In this document: piece by piece, positions 1-7,793 of the stretch | Layout of the letters: every line of letters begins with the position of its first letter | How positions within the stretch are numbered: the stretch's first letter is position 1 | Source: Acidobacteriota bacterium | GTDB lineage: Bacteria; Acidobacteriota; Terriglobia; 20CM-2-55-15 | DNA length: 64,000 nucleotides | Assembly: GCA_003223875.1 (NCBI GenBank) | Contig: QHWY01000105.1 | Span: 1-64,000 of the forward strand | Direction: 5' to 3' | The notes under the pieces: model-generated | Seen by the model: the letters and a program-made list of their open reading frames with translations, nothing else | Told to the model about the DNA's origin: nothing | The model's database searches: none | Made by a program: the position numbers and the translations under genes

Positions 1-1
1 G

Positions 2-256
2 ATAACGCCGGAAGGGATTCGATTTTTGAGTGTCAAAGAGGATCATTCACGAACCTGGAAGTATTCAGAGATTCGAACGATTGGTGGTTCGGACCCGTTT
101 AGTTTTCGAGTGACCACACTTGCGGAAACTTTCGCGTTTGATTTGAAAGACCGTTTGACGGCGGAGGCGTACGAGCTGGTGTGGCAGCGAGTGTACGACT
201 TACAACCGCGATACAACACCGCAACCCACGAAACATCTCAACCACCTTCGAATTGA
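2..256 (+). CDS. C-terminal part of a PH-like domain hypothetical protein (5' truncated by window edge)
   Basis: An open frame runs in from the left edge and ends at TGA 254-256. A TTG at 26 exists, but the frame is open upstream and reads as coherent protein (ITPEGIRFL...), so this is the tail of a longer gene. The visible 84 residues have the pattern W-x-Y-x-x-I-x-x-I-G-x-S-D-P-F followed by a strand-turn-strand and a terminal amphipathic helix. That resembles bacterial PH-like beta-barrel domains of unknown function. The function is not recognised. It converges on thrS. Confidence 0.55.
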   Translation: MTPEGIRFLSVKEDHSRTWKYSEIRTIGGSDPFSFRVTTLAETFAFDLKDRLTAEAYELVWQRVYDLQPRYNTATHETSQPPSN

Positions 257-270
257 AAGGAGCAGATGTG

Positions 271-319
271 ACCACAAAATTCACAAAAAAGTTTTGTGAC
301 TTCTTGTGCCTCTTTGCGG
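271..319. terminator. Inverted-repeat region between convergent genes, likely bidirectional terminator
   Basis: CACAAAA and TTTTGTG words face each other, followed by TTGTGCCTCTTTGCGGC and a run of eight T (323-330, already inside the 3' end of thrS). It belongs to the GCCACAAA/GGCACAAA repeat family seen at four other places in the window, mostly between convergent genes. Confidence 0.4.
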
Positions 320-2101
320 CTAATTTTTTTTGCTTATCGCGTCGCGCGCCACGGCGAGGAATTCGTCCAGCGATTTCGATTTCAAATCCTCGCCGGATCG
401 CAACCGCACAGCAACTGCGCCTTGTTCCTGTTCGCGGTCGCCGACCACCAGCATGTAAGGAATCTTTTGCATTTGCGCATTCCGGATCTTCGCGTTCATT
501 CGCTCCACGCTCGAATCAATCTCCACGCGGAGACCGGCAGTTGCCAAGCGGTCTCGCACTTTCTGGCAGTAATCGGAATGGCGGTCCGCAATCGGAATGA
601 TGACGGCCTGAACAGGGGCCAGCCAAACGGGAAACGCCCCGGCGTAATGCTCGATCAAAATTGCGATAAATCGCTCGAAGCTGCCGAATATCGCGCGGTG
701 GATCACGACAGGGCGGTGTTCGGTGTTGTCCGCGCCGATGTATTTCAGATCGAAGTTTTCCGGTTGTGCGTAATCAAGTTGGATTGTTGCGCATTGCCAA
801 TTGCGGCCAATCGCGTCGGTTACATCGAAATCAATTTTCGGCCCGTAAAAGGCGCCGTCTTTTTCGTTAATCGTATACGCCATCCTGGCGCTTTCGAGGG
901 CAGCTTTGAGTTGCGCTTCGGCATGGTCCCATGTCGATATCTCACCTAGGAACTCATCCGGCCGCGTCGATAATTTCGCGGAAAATCGCAAACCGAAATC
1001 GCTGTAGACACGCTGAACGAGCCGGATGAGACGTTCGACTTCATCCCCAATCTGATCTTGGGTCAGAAAACAATGCGCATCATCCTGAGAAAATTGCCGC
1101 ACTCTGGTCAGGCCCGAAAGGACACCTGAAGCCTCGTTGCGATGCAGAGGTGTTTGCTCGTGGAAACGGATCGGCAGGTCACGGTAGCTGTGGACTTCAC
1201 TGGCGTAAGTCAGGAAGTGTCCGGGACAATTCATTGGCTTTAAGCTCATCGTTTCGTTTTCCGATTCGATGAGAAACATATTTTGCCGATAGTGTTTCCA
1301 ATGACCGGACCTTTCCCAAAGGGCTTTGTTGTAGACGAGCGGAGTCCTTACCTCGACATAACCTGCGGGGAAGAGCACCTCGCGCATATAGTTCGCCAGC
1401 GTGTTATAGAAGATCGTTCCTTTAGGCAACCAGAACGCCGCTCCGGGCGCCCATTGATGAAAGGTAAACAGGCCGAGTTCCCGGCCAAGTTTGCGGTGAT
1501 CGCGCTTTCGGGCTTCTTCCAGCCGAACGAAGTAGTCCTCCAACTCTTTCTTCGTGTCGAAGGCAACGCCGTAAACCCGCTGCATTTGTTCGCGCGCCTG
1601 GTTGCCGCGCCAGTAAGCACCGGATACTCGTGTGAGCCGAAAACTTTCCGGATCGATTTCGCTCGTCGAGGTAACATGAGGACCGCGGCAGAGATCAATG
1701 AATGTGCCGGTTCTATAAACGGAGACCTCGCTGACGTTATTGCCGATGAGATTGGGGTCGTCGAGGTCGGCCACAGCCGTGGTCCCTCGCGTCCTGAGGT
1801 CGTTCAGCAGTTCGACCTTGAAGTCCTGCGACATCTTTCGAAACATGTCAGACGCGGAATCAATAGGCATCTCCGACCGCTCGAATCGCAACTGTTGCTT
1901 CACCTTCTCGCGCATTCTTTTCTCAATGACCTGTAGGTCCTCCGGTGTGAGTGGGCGGCTGAGGTGGACATCATAATAGAAACCGTCTTCCACTACGGGC
2001 CCGACCCCGAACTTAGCCTCGGGAAATATTTCCAGGATGCTTGCTGCCATCAGATGCGCAAGTGAGTGGCGCTTGGTCTCGAGCTTTTCGTTCTTCGGCA
2101 T
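320..2101 (-). CDS. thrS: Threonyl-tRNA synthetase, short form without the N-terminal TGS domain
   Basis: Charges tRNA-Thr in the cytoplasm and hydrolyses Ser-tRNA-Thr. The 593 residues begin directly with the editing (N2) domain: HSLAH at 12-16 is the HxxxH half of the editing site, and CRGPH supplies the matching Cys and His. The class II core follows, with MNCPGH carrying the catalytic zinc Cys, then the C-terminal anticodon-binding domain. Typical ThrRS is about 640 residues with an N-terminal TGS domain of about 60 residues, which is absent here. The start is ATG 2101-2099. A TAAAAT -10-like box lies only 6 nt upstream, so no longer reading is likely. The gene points away from infC instead of lying co-directionally upstream of it as in many bacteria. 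Confidence 0.96.
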   Translation of the reverse strand: MPKNEKLETKRHSLAHLMAASILEIFPEAKFGVGPVVEDGFYYDVHLSRPLTPEDLQVIEKRMREKVKQQLRFERSEMPIDSASDMFRKMSQDFKVELLNDLRTRGTTAVADLDDPNLIGNNVSEVSVYRTGTFIDLCRGPHVTSTSEIDPESFRLTRVSGAYWRGNQAREQMQRVYGVAFDTKKELEDYFVRLEEARKRDHRKLGRELGLFTFHQWAPGAAFWLPKGTIFYNTLANYMREVLFPAGYVEVRTPLVYNKALWERSGHWKHYRQNMFLIESENETMSLKPMNCPGHFLTYASEVHSYRDLPIRFHEQTPLHRNEASGVLSGLTRVRQFSQDDAHCFLTQDQIGDEVERLIRLVQRVYSDFGLRFSAKLSTRPDEFLGEISTWDHAEAQLKAALESARMAYTINEKDGAFYGPKIDFDVTDAIGRNWQCATIQLDYAQPENFDLKYIGADNTEHRPVVIHRAIFGSFERFIAILIEHYAGAFPVWLAPVQAVIIPIADRHSDYCQKVRDRLATAGLRVEIDSSVERMNAKIRNAQMQKIPYMLVVGDREQEQGAVAVRLRSGEDLKSKSLDEFLAVARDAISKKN

Positions 2102-2118
2102 ACACGTATTTTACGTGT
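2102..2118. promoter_or_regulatory. thrS promoter -10 inside a perfect palindrome
   Basis: ACACGTATTTTACGTGT is a perfect inverted repeat (7-bp arms, 3-nt spacer) directly abutting the thrS start codon. Read on the minus strand it contains TAAAAT (2113-2108), 6 nt before ATG, with no Shine-Dalgarno sequence. It could be a promoter giving an almost leaderless mRNA, and the symmetry could be an operator. Both readings are inferred from sequence alone. Confidence 0.4.
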
Positions 2119-2279
2119 GTTCCGCTTTCTAAGTCCTGTGAACATGACGTCACCCTCGTAATGAGTTCCGTAAACAGAATAAGCTCGATCTGCTCTTTGA
2201 ATGATATTGAGACAGCCGGTCATACCACGTCATACTGTGATGAGCGGACGTTTTTGGACCAGTCTCGGTTGGACGGTGG

Positions 2280-2401
2280 TGACTCAGTTTCATCTGTAGA
2301 AGCGGCGGTCTATGACCGCCGGCGATGTCTAAACTGCTGCACTGTCGGCGCTCATAGAGCGCCGCTACAGTTGGGAAACCCGCAATTTTCAAACTGAGTC
2401 A
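2280..2401. repeat. 122-bp palindromic element with 11-bp terminal inverted repeats (GCGGTCTATGACCGC family)
   Basis: TGACTCAGTTT at 2280-2290 and AAACTGAGTCA at 2391-2401 form a perfect 11-bp inverted repeat. Between them lie GGCGGTCTATGACCGCC and GGCGCTCATAGAGCGCC, two palindromes of the family also seen near 3245-3275 and 44811-44880. This explains much of the 400-bp gap between thrS and infC; the rest is promoter and leader sequence. Confidence 0.6.
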
Positions 2402-2431
2402 ACTACCGGTCGGCACCGGTCGGAGTTCCAA

Positions 2432-2460
2432 TGGAAAAGCGTCAGCTATTTTGTTATTCT
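2432..2460 (+). promoter_or_regulatory. Candidate sigma-70 promoter for infC operon
   Basis: TGGAAA (2432-2437) and TATTCT (2455-2460) are separated by 17 nt, about 40 nt upstream of the infC start. The matches to consensus are imperfect. It is the best pair in the leader between the palindromic element and the ribosome-binding site. Confidence 0.3.
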
Positions 2461-2486
2461 AAACGTTTGTCCCATACGGGTCGTTT

Positions 2487-2494
2487 GAGGAGGT
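2487..2494 (+). promoter_or_regulatory. Strong Shine-Dalgarno that fixes the ATC start of infC
   Basis: GAGGAGGT lies 7 nt upstream of ATC 2502-2504. The only in-frame stop just upstream is TAG 2496-2498, so the start must be at or after 2499. No ATG, GTG or TTG occurs at a suitable distance. Confidence 0.7.
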
Positions 2495-2501
2495 CTAGGC
2501 C

Positions 2502-3062
2502 ATCGATAAAAACATAAGGGTGAATCAGCGAATCCGGGCTCGGGAGGTTCGAGTGATTGGTGATCAGAACGAGCAACTCGGAATCATGCCGCCGCAGCAA
2601 GCATTACGGATCGCTGAAGAGAGGGGCCTGGACCTGGTAGAGGTAGCCCCAACTGCAGCTCCTCCTGTTTGCAGGATTATGGATTATGGAAAGTATCTCT
2701 ACCAACTGAACAAGAAACTTCACGAAGCCAAGAAGCACCAAAAAAACATCGTTGTTAAGGAAGTGAAGTTTCGGCCCAACACGGATGAACACGATTACGA
2801 GTTCAAGAAGAACCACATCATCCGATTCCTGAAACAGGGCGACAAAGTGAAGGCGAGCGTTTTCTTTAGAGGCCGCGAGATTGTTCACAAAAACATCGGC
2901 CGCGCCATCATGGATCGGCTCGTCGAAGAGCTCGTCGACATTGGTGCCGTTGAAGCACTCCCCAAAATGGAAGGACCGAACTTAATCGCCATATTTGCTC
3001 CGAGGCCTGCGGGCTCGACGAGCACGAAGACGCAGAAGGTACATGAAACTAAAAACACATAG
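2502..3062 (+). CDS. infC: Translation initiation factor IF-3, probable ATC start codon
   Basis: IF-3 binds the 30S subunit and discriminates against non-canonical start codons. The N-terminal domain ([16 protein letters not shown]...) is followed by the linker [13 protein letters not shown] and the C-terminal domain; the product is about 186 residues, normal for the family. The frame is open from codon 2499 after TAG 2496-2498. ATC 2502 sits 7 nt after GAGGAGGT and gives the expected [12 protein letters not shown]-terminus. GTG 2520 would delete conserved residues and has no SD. A rare start codon is known in E. coli infC (AUU), where it allows IF-3 to repress its own translation; the same control is inferred here. 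The 3' end overlaps rpmI by 20 nt. Confidence 0.93.
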   Translation: MDKNIRVNQRIRAREVRVIGDQNEQLGIMPPQQALRIAEERGLDLVEVAPTAAPPVCRIMDYGKYLYQLNKKLHEAKKHQKNIVVKEVKFRPNTDEHDYEFKKNHIIRFLKQGDKVKASVFFRGREIVHKNIGRAIMDRLVEELVDIGAVEALPKMEGPNLIAIFAPRPAGSTSTKTQKVHETKNT

Positions 3063-3237
3063 AGGCGCGGCGAAGCGCTTCAAAATTACTGCAAGCGGCA
3101 AGGTTAAACGCCGCCATTCGTTCGCCCGCCATATCCTGACGAAGAAAGCGGCTGGACGAAAACGAAAATTGAGCAAGGCAACCATCGCAACGGATGCAGA
3201 TACGCCGAAAATCCGCCGCATGTTGCCGTATGGATAA
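3043..3237 (+). CDS. rpmI: 50S ribosomal protein L35
   Basis: A 64-residue basic protein ([16 protein letters not shown], then [14 protein letters not shown] and KRKLSKA), the classical bL35 pattern and length. ATG 3043 is preceded by GAAGGT and lies inside the end of infC (20-nt overlap), which suggests translational coupling. A TTG at 2995 in the same frame would add an Arg-rich extension not found in L35, so it was not used. It is part of infC-rpmI-rplT. Confidence 0.95.
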   Translation: MKLKTHRGAAKRFKITASGKVKRRHSFARHILTKKAAGRKRKLSKATIATDADTPKIRRMLPYG

Positions 3238-3243
3238 GGGATT

Positions 3244-3350
3244 CATTGTAGGGGCGGTCTATGACCGCCCGCGATCCCGCAATTCGACATCGTCGGCGGT
3301 CCGCGAAGCGCAATGCGCGATAGCGCGCAGCTTCAAGAAATAGACCTCCG
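3244..3350. repeat. GCGGTCTATGACCGC-type palindrome in the rpmI-rplT spacer
   Basis: GTAGGGGCGGTCTATGACCGCCC (starting near 3249) belongs to the same palindrome family as the elements at 2280-2401 and 44795-44900. It is followed by a GC-rich segment (GCGCGATAGCGCGCAGC) that resembles material in the 28.9-kb repeat. It is transcribed with the ribosomal protein operon. Confidence 0.5.
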
Positions 3351-3377
3351 CTAGAGTCGCGCCAAAGGAGTATTAAA

Positions 3378-3743
3378 GTGCCTCGTGTAAAACGCGGAAC
3401 CAAGCGACACAACCGCCGCAAGAAGCTGCTCAGTCTTGCAAAAGGCTACTATCTCAACAAGAGCAAGCTCTATAAATTCGCGAAAGAATCAGTTGAGAAA
3501 GCGCTCACCTACGCTTATCGCGATCGGAAAGCGCGCAAGCGCGACTTCCGGCGGCTGTGGATCGTTCGGATCGGTGCGGCTGCCCGGCAGAACGGGATGA
3601 ATTACAATCAGTTTATTTTCGGCCTCAAACAGGCAGGCGTGGATATGGATCGAAAAATCTTGGCGGACCTGGCCATTCAGGATCCCGCGGCATTCACGCG
3701 GCTGGCTGAAACAGCCAAGAGTGCCATGAAGAGCGCGAGCTGA
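3378..3743 (+). CDS. rplT: 50S ribosomal protein L20
   Basis: 121 residues. The N-terminus [15 protein letters not shown] and the later [15 protein letters not shown] and NGMNYNQFI motifs are those of bL20, an early 23S rRNA assembly protein. The start is GTG 3378, with AAAGGAG at 3364-3370 spaced 7 nt. In E. coli, L20 also represses rpmI-rplT translation; whether this holds here is unknown, and the 140-nt rpmI-rplT spacer holds a palindromic repeat. Confidence 0.96.
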   Translation: MPRVKRGTKRHNRRKKLLSLAKGYYLNKSKLYKFAKESVEKALTYAYRDRKARKRDFRRLWIVRIGAAARQNGMNYNQFIFGLKQAGVDMDRKILADLAIQDPAAFTRLAETAKSAMKSAS

Positions 3744-3744
3744 A

Positions 3745-3875
3745 TATTCCCCTCCTCGCAGAGGAGGGGTGGCGCGAAGCGCCGGGGTGGTCAGTTCGGC
3801 CTAAACGTTTCGCCGGTCTGACCACCCCGTCTGCGCCTTCGGCGCATCCACCCCTCCTCTGCGAGGAGGGGAATA
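3745..3875. repeat. Long palindromic CCCCTCC repeat, copy 1
   Basis: The outer arms TATTCCCCTCCTCGCAGAG / CTCTGCGAGGAGGGGAATA enclose inner arms CGGGGTGGTCAG / CTGACCACCCCG, so the 131-bp stretch could fold as one large branched hairpin. It starts right after the rplT stop codon and may act as terminator or attenuator between rplT and pheS. The same outer/inner architecture recurs at 12699-12926 and 28836-29035 and inside the two MITE-like copies. Confidence 0.7.
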
Positions 3876-3903
3876 CGCTGTACCAACTTATGGGATTTAC
3901 GAA

Positions 3904-4944
3904 ATGTCTTCTAACGACGGGATCGGCAGGCTTCGAGCCATCGAGCGGCAGTTCGATGAAGATCGTGTATCTGTTGCCGATCTCAAAGCTGTAGAAGACA
4001 TCAGGACTCGCTATCTCTCGCGTAAAGCCGGACTCCTCACTTTAGAACTTCAAAATCTCGGCAAGCTTCCGAAAGATCAGCGCGCGGAATTCGGCCGCGT
4101 TGCCAATGAAGTCAAGCTCAAGATCGAAGCGTCCCTCGAAACACTGCAAGCAACCATAGCTCAACGCGAAAAACAAAACGCGCTCGAACGCGAAGCGGTT
4201 GATGTCACGCTGCCCGGCAATCGGCGGCGGATCGGGCATCGGCACCCATTGACAATCGTCCGAAAGGAAATCGAGGATATCTTCGTTTCGATGGGCTATG
4301 CCGTCGAAGACGGACCGGAAGTCGAGAGCAGCTACTACAATTTCGACGCGCTCAATTTTCCTCCCGGCCATCCTGCGCGCGATCCCCGGGACACCTTCTA
4401 CGTTTCCGAGCACATGATTCTGCGAACGCACACTTCGCCGGTACAGGTTCGGACGATGGAAAAAATACAGCCCCCGATACGCATCATCTGTCCGGGCCGC
4501 GTCTTTCGCCGCGATGCGTTCGATCCAACACACTCGCCGATGTTTCACCAGGTGGAATGTCTCGTGGTCGATGAAGGCATCACATTCGCGGACCTGAAAG
4601 GAACGCTCGAGCGATTTCATAAACGATTCTTCGGCGAGAAGACAAAAACGCGGCTGCGTCCCAGTTTCTTTCCATTTGTCGAGCCCGGAGCAGAAGTCGA
4701 CGTTTCCTGCGTATTCTGCGATGGCTCGGGCTGCCGTGTTTGCAAAGGAACCGGCTGGATCGAAGTTATGGGAGCCGGCATGGTGCACCCCAACCTCTAT
4801 CAATTCGTGAACTACGATCCCGAGAAATATACCGGCTTCGCTTTTGGCGGCGGTATCGAACGTTACGCCATGCTCAAGTACAACATCAACGATCTCCAAC
4901 TGTTTTTTCAAAACGACATGCGCTTCCTCGGACACTTCGAATGA
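3904..4944 (+). CDS. pheS: Phenylalanyl-tRNA synthetase alpha subunit
   Basis: 346 residues. An N-terminal coiled-coil arm (about 1-100) is followed by the class II catalytic domain: [17 protein letters not shown] (motif 1 region), [29 protein letters not shown] (motif 2) and [12 protein letters not shown] (motif 3). The CVFC...CRVC cluster is usual for bacterial PheS. It forms an alpha2beta2 enzyme with PheT. The TGA stop overlaps the pheT ATG (ATGA), so the two are translationally coupled. Confidence 0.97.
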   Translation: MSSNDGIGRLRAIERQFDEDRVSVADLKAVEDIRTRYLSRKAGLLTLELQNLGKLPKDQRAEFGRVANEVKLKIEASLETLQATIAQREKQNALEREAVDVTLPGNRRRIGHRHPLTIVRKEIEDIFVSMGYAVEDGPEVESSYYNFDALNFPPGHPARDPRDTFYVSEHMILRTHTSPVQVRTMEKIQPPIRIICPGRVFRRDAFDPTHSPMFHQVECLVVDEGITFADLKGTLERFHKRFFGEKTKTRLRPSFFPFVEPGAEVDVSCVFCDGSGCRVCKGTGWIEVMGAGMVHPNLYQFVNYDPEKYTGFAFGGGIERYAMLKYNINDLQLFFQNDMRFLGHFE

Positions 4945-6953
4945 GAGTCAGTTACCGTTGGCTTAAGGAACTCGTCGAAATCGCGGAAACACCACAGCAG
5001 CTTGGCGATCGATTCACGAACGTCGGCCTGGCCGTGGACGCGTTGGAGAATTCCGGCAACGACGCCATTTTCGAGCTTGATGTAGCGACCAACCGTCCGG
5101 ATTGCCTGAGCCACTTGGGTGTCGCGCGCGAGGTCGCAGCGATTTATGGTTCGGCGCTGCGTCCGCCGAAATTCCAGTTGCGCGAATCGGAAAAACGGGC
5201 CGCCGACGTGTTCTCGATTTCCATTTCGGATCCCGACCTCTGTGCGCGTTACTGCGGCCGGTATATCGCCGGAGTGAAGATTGGCCCCTCTCCGGAGTGG
5301 CTGAAAGCGCGTCTCGAATTGCTCGGCGTCAGGTCCATCAACAATGTCGCGGACGTGACGAACTACGTCATGCTCGAACTTGGGCAGCCGCTGCATGCAT
5401 TCGATGCCGATACACTTGCCGGCCAGCAAATCATCGTGCGGCGAGCGGATTTTGACGAGAAGCTGACGACGCTGGATGGGGTCGAACGCAAACTGAATCC
5501 GTCGATGCTTGTTATCGCCGATGCCAAGCGCACTGTCGCGGTTGCGGGCGTCATGGGAGGCGGGGAGACGGAAATTTCCGCAAGCACCGGGAACGTGCTT
5601 CTTGAAAGCGCAAACTTCGATGCGCTGTCTATTCGAAAGACATCTCGCGCGTTAGGGCTGGCTACCGAGGCGTCGTACCGCTTCGAACGGGGTGCCGATA
5701 TCGAGATGGCGCGCTTTGCGTGCGATCGCGCTGCTGCGTTAATCCAAGAACTGGCCGGCGGCACCATCTTGCGGGACCTGATCGATGTGTATCCTCGGCC
5801 TCGAACGCCGGTTACTGCAACACTTCGCCGAAACAAAATCGGGGCGTTTCTCGGAGCGTCTGTTGACGACGCGATTGTGGACGGCATCTTCGAACGGCTT
5901 GCTTTTAAGAGCAAGCATACTCATGAGGGCTGGTCGGTGGAGGTTCCCAGCCATCGCGTCGACATTGGACGCGAAGAAGATTTGCTCGATGAGATCGCGC
6001 GGCATCACGGCTTCGACAAATTTCCTGCGACGTTACCGAAATGGTCCGGATACGGATCCAGTTTGCCTTCCGAATCGGACGAACGATTTCTGCGAAACCG
6101 GCTGGCCGCAGCCGGCTACTCGGAAATTATTCCAATGGCGTTCAGCGACGAATCCACTGAACGAAAGTTCCGGCCCCAGATCGAACCGGTACGATTGACG
6201 AACCCCATGGCTGAGGATGAAGCGGTTCTGAGAACATCGTTGGTCCCAAGCATACTGCGGGCCATTCAATGGAATGCGTACCACGGGATCCGTGACGTAC
6301 AGTTGTACGAACTGGGAAAAGTTTATCGGAATGGCGGAGAAAACCGGTCACTGATCATTGCGGCAACGGGTGCTTTGAGACCAAAAGGGGTACACGAAGC
6401 TGAGCGCGAATTCGGTTTCTATGACCTCAAAGGGGACGTTGAAGATCTCCTCCATGCCTTTAACGTAAAACTGCAGTCCGGCGTCGATTCACTCCCGGCT
6501 TATTATCATCCCGGACGGGCGGTGGGCCTCGGCGATTTACTGGTCTTCGGAGAGCTGCATCGGGATTATGTCCGTGATTACAAGCTGAAGCATCGAGTCT
6601 ACATGGCGGAATTCGACGTCCAACTGCTCTTCGAATCGCGAGCACCACGATCAATCGAAGCGGTGCCGCGGTTCCCCTCGATCCGGCGGGATTTTTCGCT
6701 GCTCCTGAACAAAGCGGTGAAGTATGCCGACGTCGAACAGGCCGTGCGGGCCGTGGCTATTCCGCAGCTGATTGAGATCGAACCGTTCGATCGGCTGGAG
6801 AGGGGTCCATTTCCCGAATCGAAATATGCTCTGGCCATTTCATTGACCTATCAATCTCCGGACCGCACCCTTACGGATGATGAGGTCGAGGTCTTTGACA
6901 AACGCATTCTCGATTCTTTAAGGCAACGCCTGGGTGCCGAATTGAGACAATAG
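4941..6953 (+). CDS. pheT: Phenylalanyl-tRNA synthetase beta subunit, short form lacking the tRNA-binding (EMAP/OB) insert
   Basis: 670 residues against about 790-800 in most bacteria. The N-terminal B1 segment ([13 protein letters not shown]...FTNVGLAVDAL) runs straight into IFELDVATNRPDCLSHLGVARE. The roughly 110-residue EMAP-like tRNA-binding domain that normally sits between these elements is absent. B3/B4 editing, B5, the core and the C-terminal ferredoxin-fold anticodon-binding domain (RFPSIRRDFSLLL...) are present. The start is the ATG that overlaps the pheS stop; a longer reading from 4740 only adds out-of-family residues overlapping pheS. Confidence 0.96.
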   Translation: MRVSYRWLKELVEIAETPQQLGDRFTNVGLAVDALENSGNDAIFELDVATNRPDCLSHLGVAREVAAIYGSALRPPKFQLRESEKRAADVFSISISDPDLCARYCGRYIAGVKIGPSPEWLKARLELLGVRSINNVADVTNYVMLELGQPLHAFDADTLAGQQIIVRRADFDEKLTTLDGVERKLNPSMLVIADAKRTVAVAGVMGGGETEISASTGNVLLESANFDALSIRKTSRALGLATEASYRFERGADIEMARFACDRAAALIQELAGGTILRDLIDVYPRPRTPVTATLRRNKIGAFLGASVDDAIVDGIFERLAFKSKHTHEGWSVEVPSHRVDIGREEDLLDEIARHHGFDKFPATLPKWSGYGSSLPSESDERFLRNRLAAAGYSEIIPMAFSDESTERKFRPQIEPVRLTNPMAEDEAVLRTSLVPSILRAIQWNAYHGIRDVQLYELGKVYRNGGENRSLIIAATGALRPKGVHEAEREFGFYDLKGDVEDLLHAFNVKLQSGVDSLPAYYHPGRAVGLGDLLVFGELHRDYVRDYKLKHRVYMAEFDVQLLFESRAPRSIEAVPRFPSIRRDFSLLLNKAVKYADVEQAVRAVAIPQLIEIEPFDRLERGPFPESKYALAISLTYQSPDRTLTDDEVEVFDKRILDSLRQRLGAELRQ

Positions 6954-6962
6954 GCAAGCAAT

Positions 6963-7196
6963 ATGCCTGATAAATTTGATGAGCTGGAAACCCGGATATC
7001 GCGAACCGTCGAGCTGGTCAAAACAACCCGGCAGGAGCAAGCCCAGACCGAAAAAGAGCTCGCCAGCGCGCGCCGGCAAATTGCCGCTCTCGAACGCGAG
7101 CTGGAGCAGTTAAGACGCGAACGCGATGTAGTGAAGAATAAAGTCGAGTCCCTATTGGAAATGCTTGCTAAATTAACCGAGGAAACTCTTGTCTAA
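6963..7196 (+). CDS. Small coiled-coil protein, ZapB-like cell-division candidate
   Basis: 77 residues, almost entirely heptad-rich helix (KFDELETRISRTVELVKTT, then ELASARRQIAALERELEQLRRERD). It has no cysteine and no membrane segment. It lies between pheT and zapA, overlaps zapA by 8 nt and is probably co-translated with it. Position and coiled-coil character suggest a ZapB-like partner of the FtsZ ring. The sequence is too low-complexity to assign by similarity, so the role is inference. Confidence 0.7.
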   Translation: MPDKFDELETRISRTVELVKTTRQEQAQTEKELASARRQIAALERELEQLRRERDVVKNKVESLLEMLAKLTEETLV

Positions 7197-7467
7197 AGCA
7201 AAACCGCGAAGGATTGAAGTCGAAATCTACGATCAAAGGTATTCCATCCTTCTCAAAACACCTCTGCCGGAAGCGGAAGTCCGTAAGCTCGCCGACGAAG
7301 TCGACTCACGTATGAGGGACATTGCAGCTCGAGCCAATACTGCCGATTCGCTGAAAGTTGCCGTACTGACTGCCCTGCACCTCGCCCAGGAATACAAAGA
7401 ATTTCAGCAGAGATGTGAAGAAAAAACCGGTGCGTTCTCCCGCACTCTCGATGCAGTCTTGAAATAG
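7189..7467 (+). CDS. zapA: Cell division protein ZapA
   Basis: 92 residues with the ZapA layout: RRIEVEIYDQRYSILLKT (beta-hairpin head), VRKLADEVDSRMRDIAAR, then SLKVAVLTALHLAQEYKE and a coiled-coil tail. ZapA binds and bundles FtsZ at the division site. The start is TTG 7189, within the last codons of the preceding gene and with GAGGA about 5 nt upstream. A probable 6S RNA follows, an arrangement known from many bacteria. Confidence 0.87.
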   Translation: MSKAKPRRIEVEIYDQRYSILLKTPLPEAEVRKLADEVDSRMRDIAARANTADSLKVAVLTALHLAQEYKEFQQRCEEKTGAFSRTLDAVLK

Positions 7468-7479
7468 GAACTCGTGCTA

Positions 7480-7715
7480 TCATCAACTACCCTGCGGAGA
7501 GCGTGATGGTGTCAGCTAAATTTGAACCAACGCTTATTTGATAGGGAGTCCGATTGGCCGCGCCGTGTGTGGGCCTTACCCTTCGGGGTCCCGAGGTCCC
7601 CTAAAGCGTGGATAGGATGCCCACCTGTATAAACAGGTTCAAATAGGTGATCGCCACACGCCTCTCGCGGGCCCCAGCTGTAGCCAGCTGGACCGCGGTG
7701 CGCCATCCTTGAGTC
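7480..7715 (+). ncRNA. ssrS: Probable 6S RNA
   Basis: The 326-nt gap between zapA and the ymdB-like gene has no credible coding frame, but it has the size, position and base-paired character of 6S RNA, the RNA that mimics an open promoter and binds sigma-70 RNA polymerase. The 5' part holds GCGGAGAGCGTGATGG and TTTGAACCAACGC; the 3' part holds CTGGACCGCGGTGCGCCATCC. TATCAT (7479-7484 region) may be its -10. The ends are approximate. The call rests on synteny and overall look; I could not fold it or run a covariance search. Confidence 0.55.
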
Positions 7716-7735
7716 GAGGCTTCGTCCTATCGGGC

Positions 7736-7758
7736 TCGCGCGGGCTCCGCCCGCGGGC
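7736..7758 (+). other. GC-rich hairpin upstream of the ymdB-like gene
   Basis: CGCGGGCTCCGCCCGCG forms a perfect 7-bp stem with a 3-nt loop between the putative 6S RNA and ATG 7794. No T-run follows, so an intrinsic terminator is not clear. It may be a processing or terminating structure for the small RNA. Confidence 0.35.
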
Positions 7759-7793
7759 AGGGTTCAACCCATCCATGGGAACCCAGCAATTTC

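Noticed and set aside
4042-4935. 297-codon open frame on the minus strand opposite pheS
   Set aside because: Antisense shadow of a certain gene. The translation has no domain and mirrors the codon bias of pheS.
4740-4940. N-terminal extension of pheT
   Set aside because: Overlaps pheS in another frame. The ATG at 4941 overlaps the pheS stop and begins the family-conserved segment.
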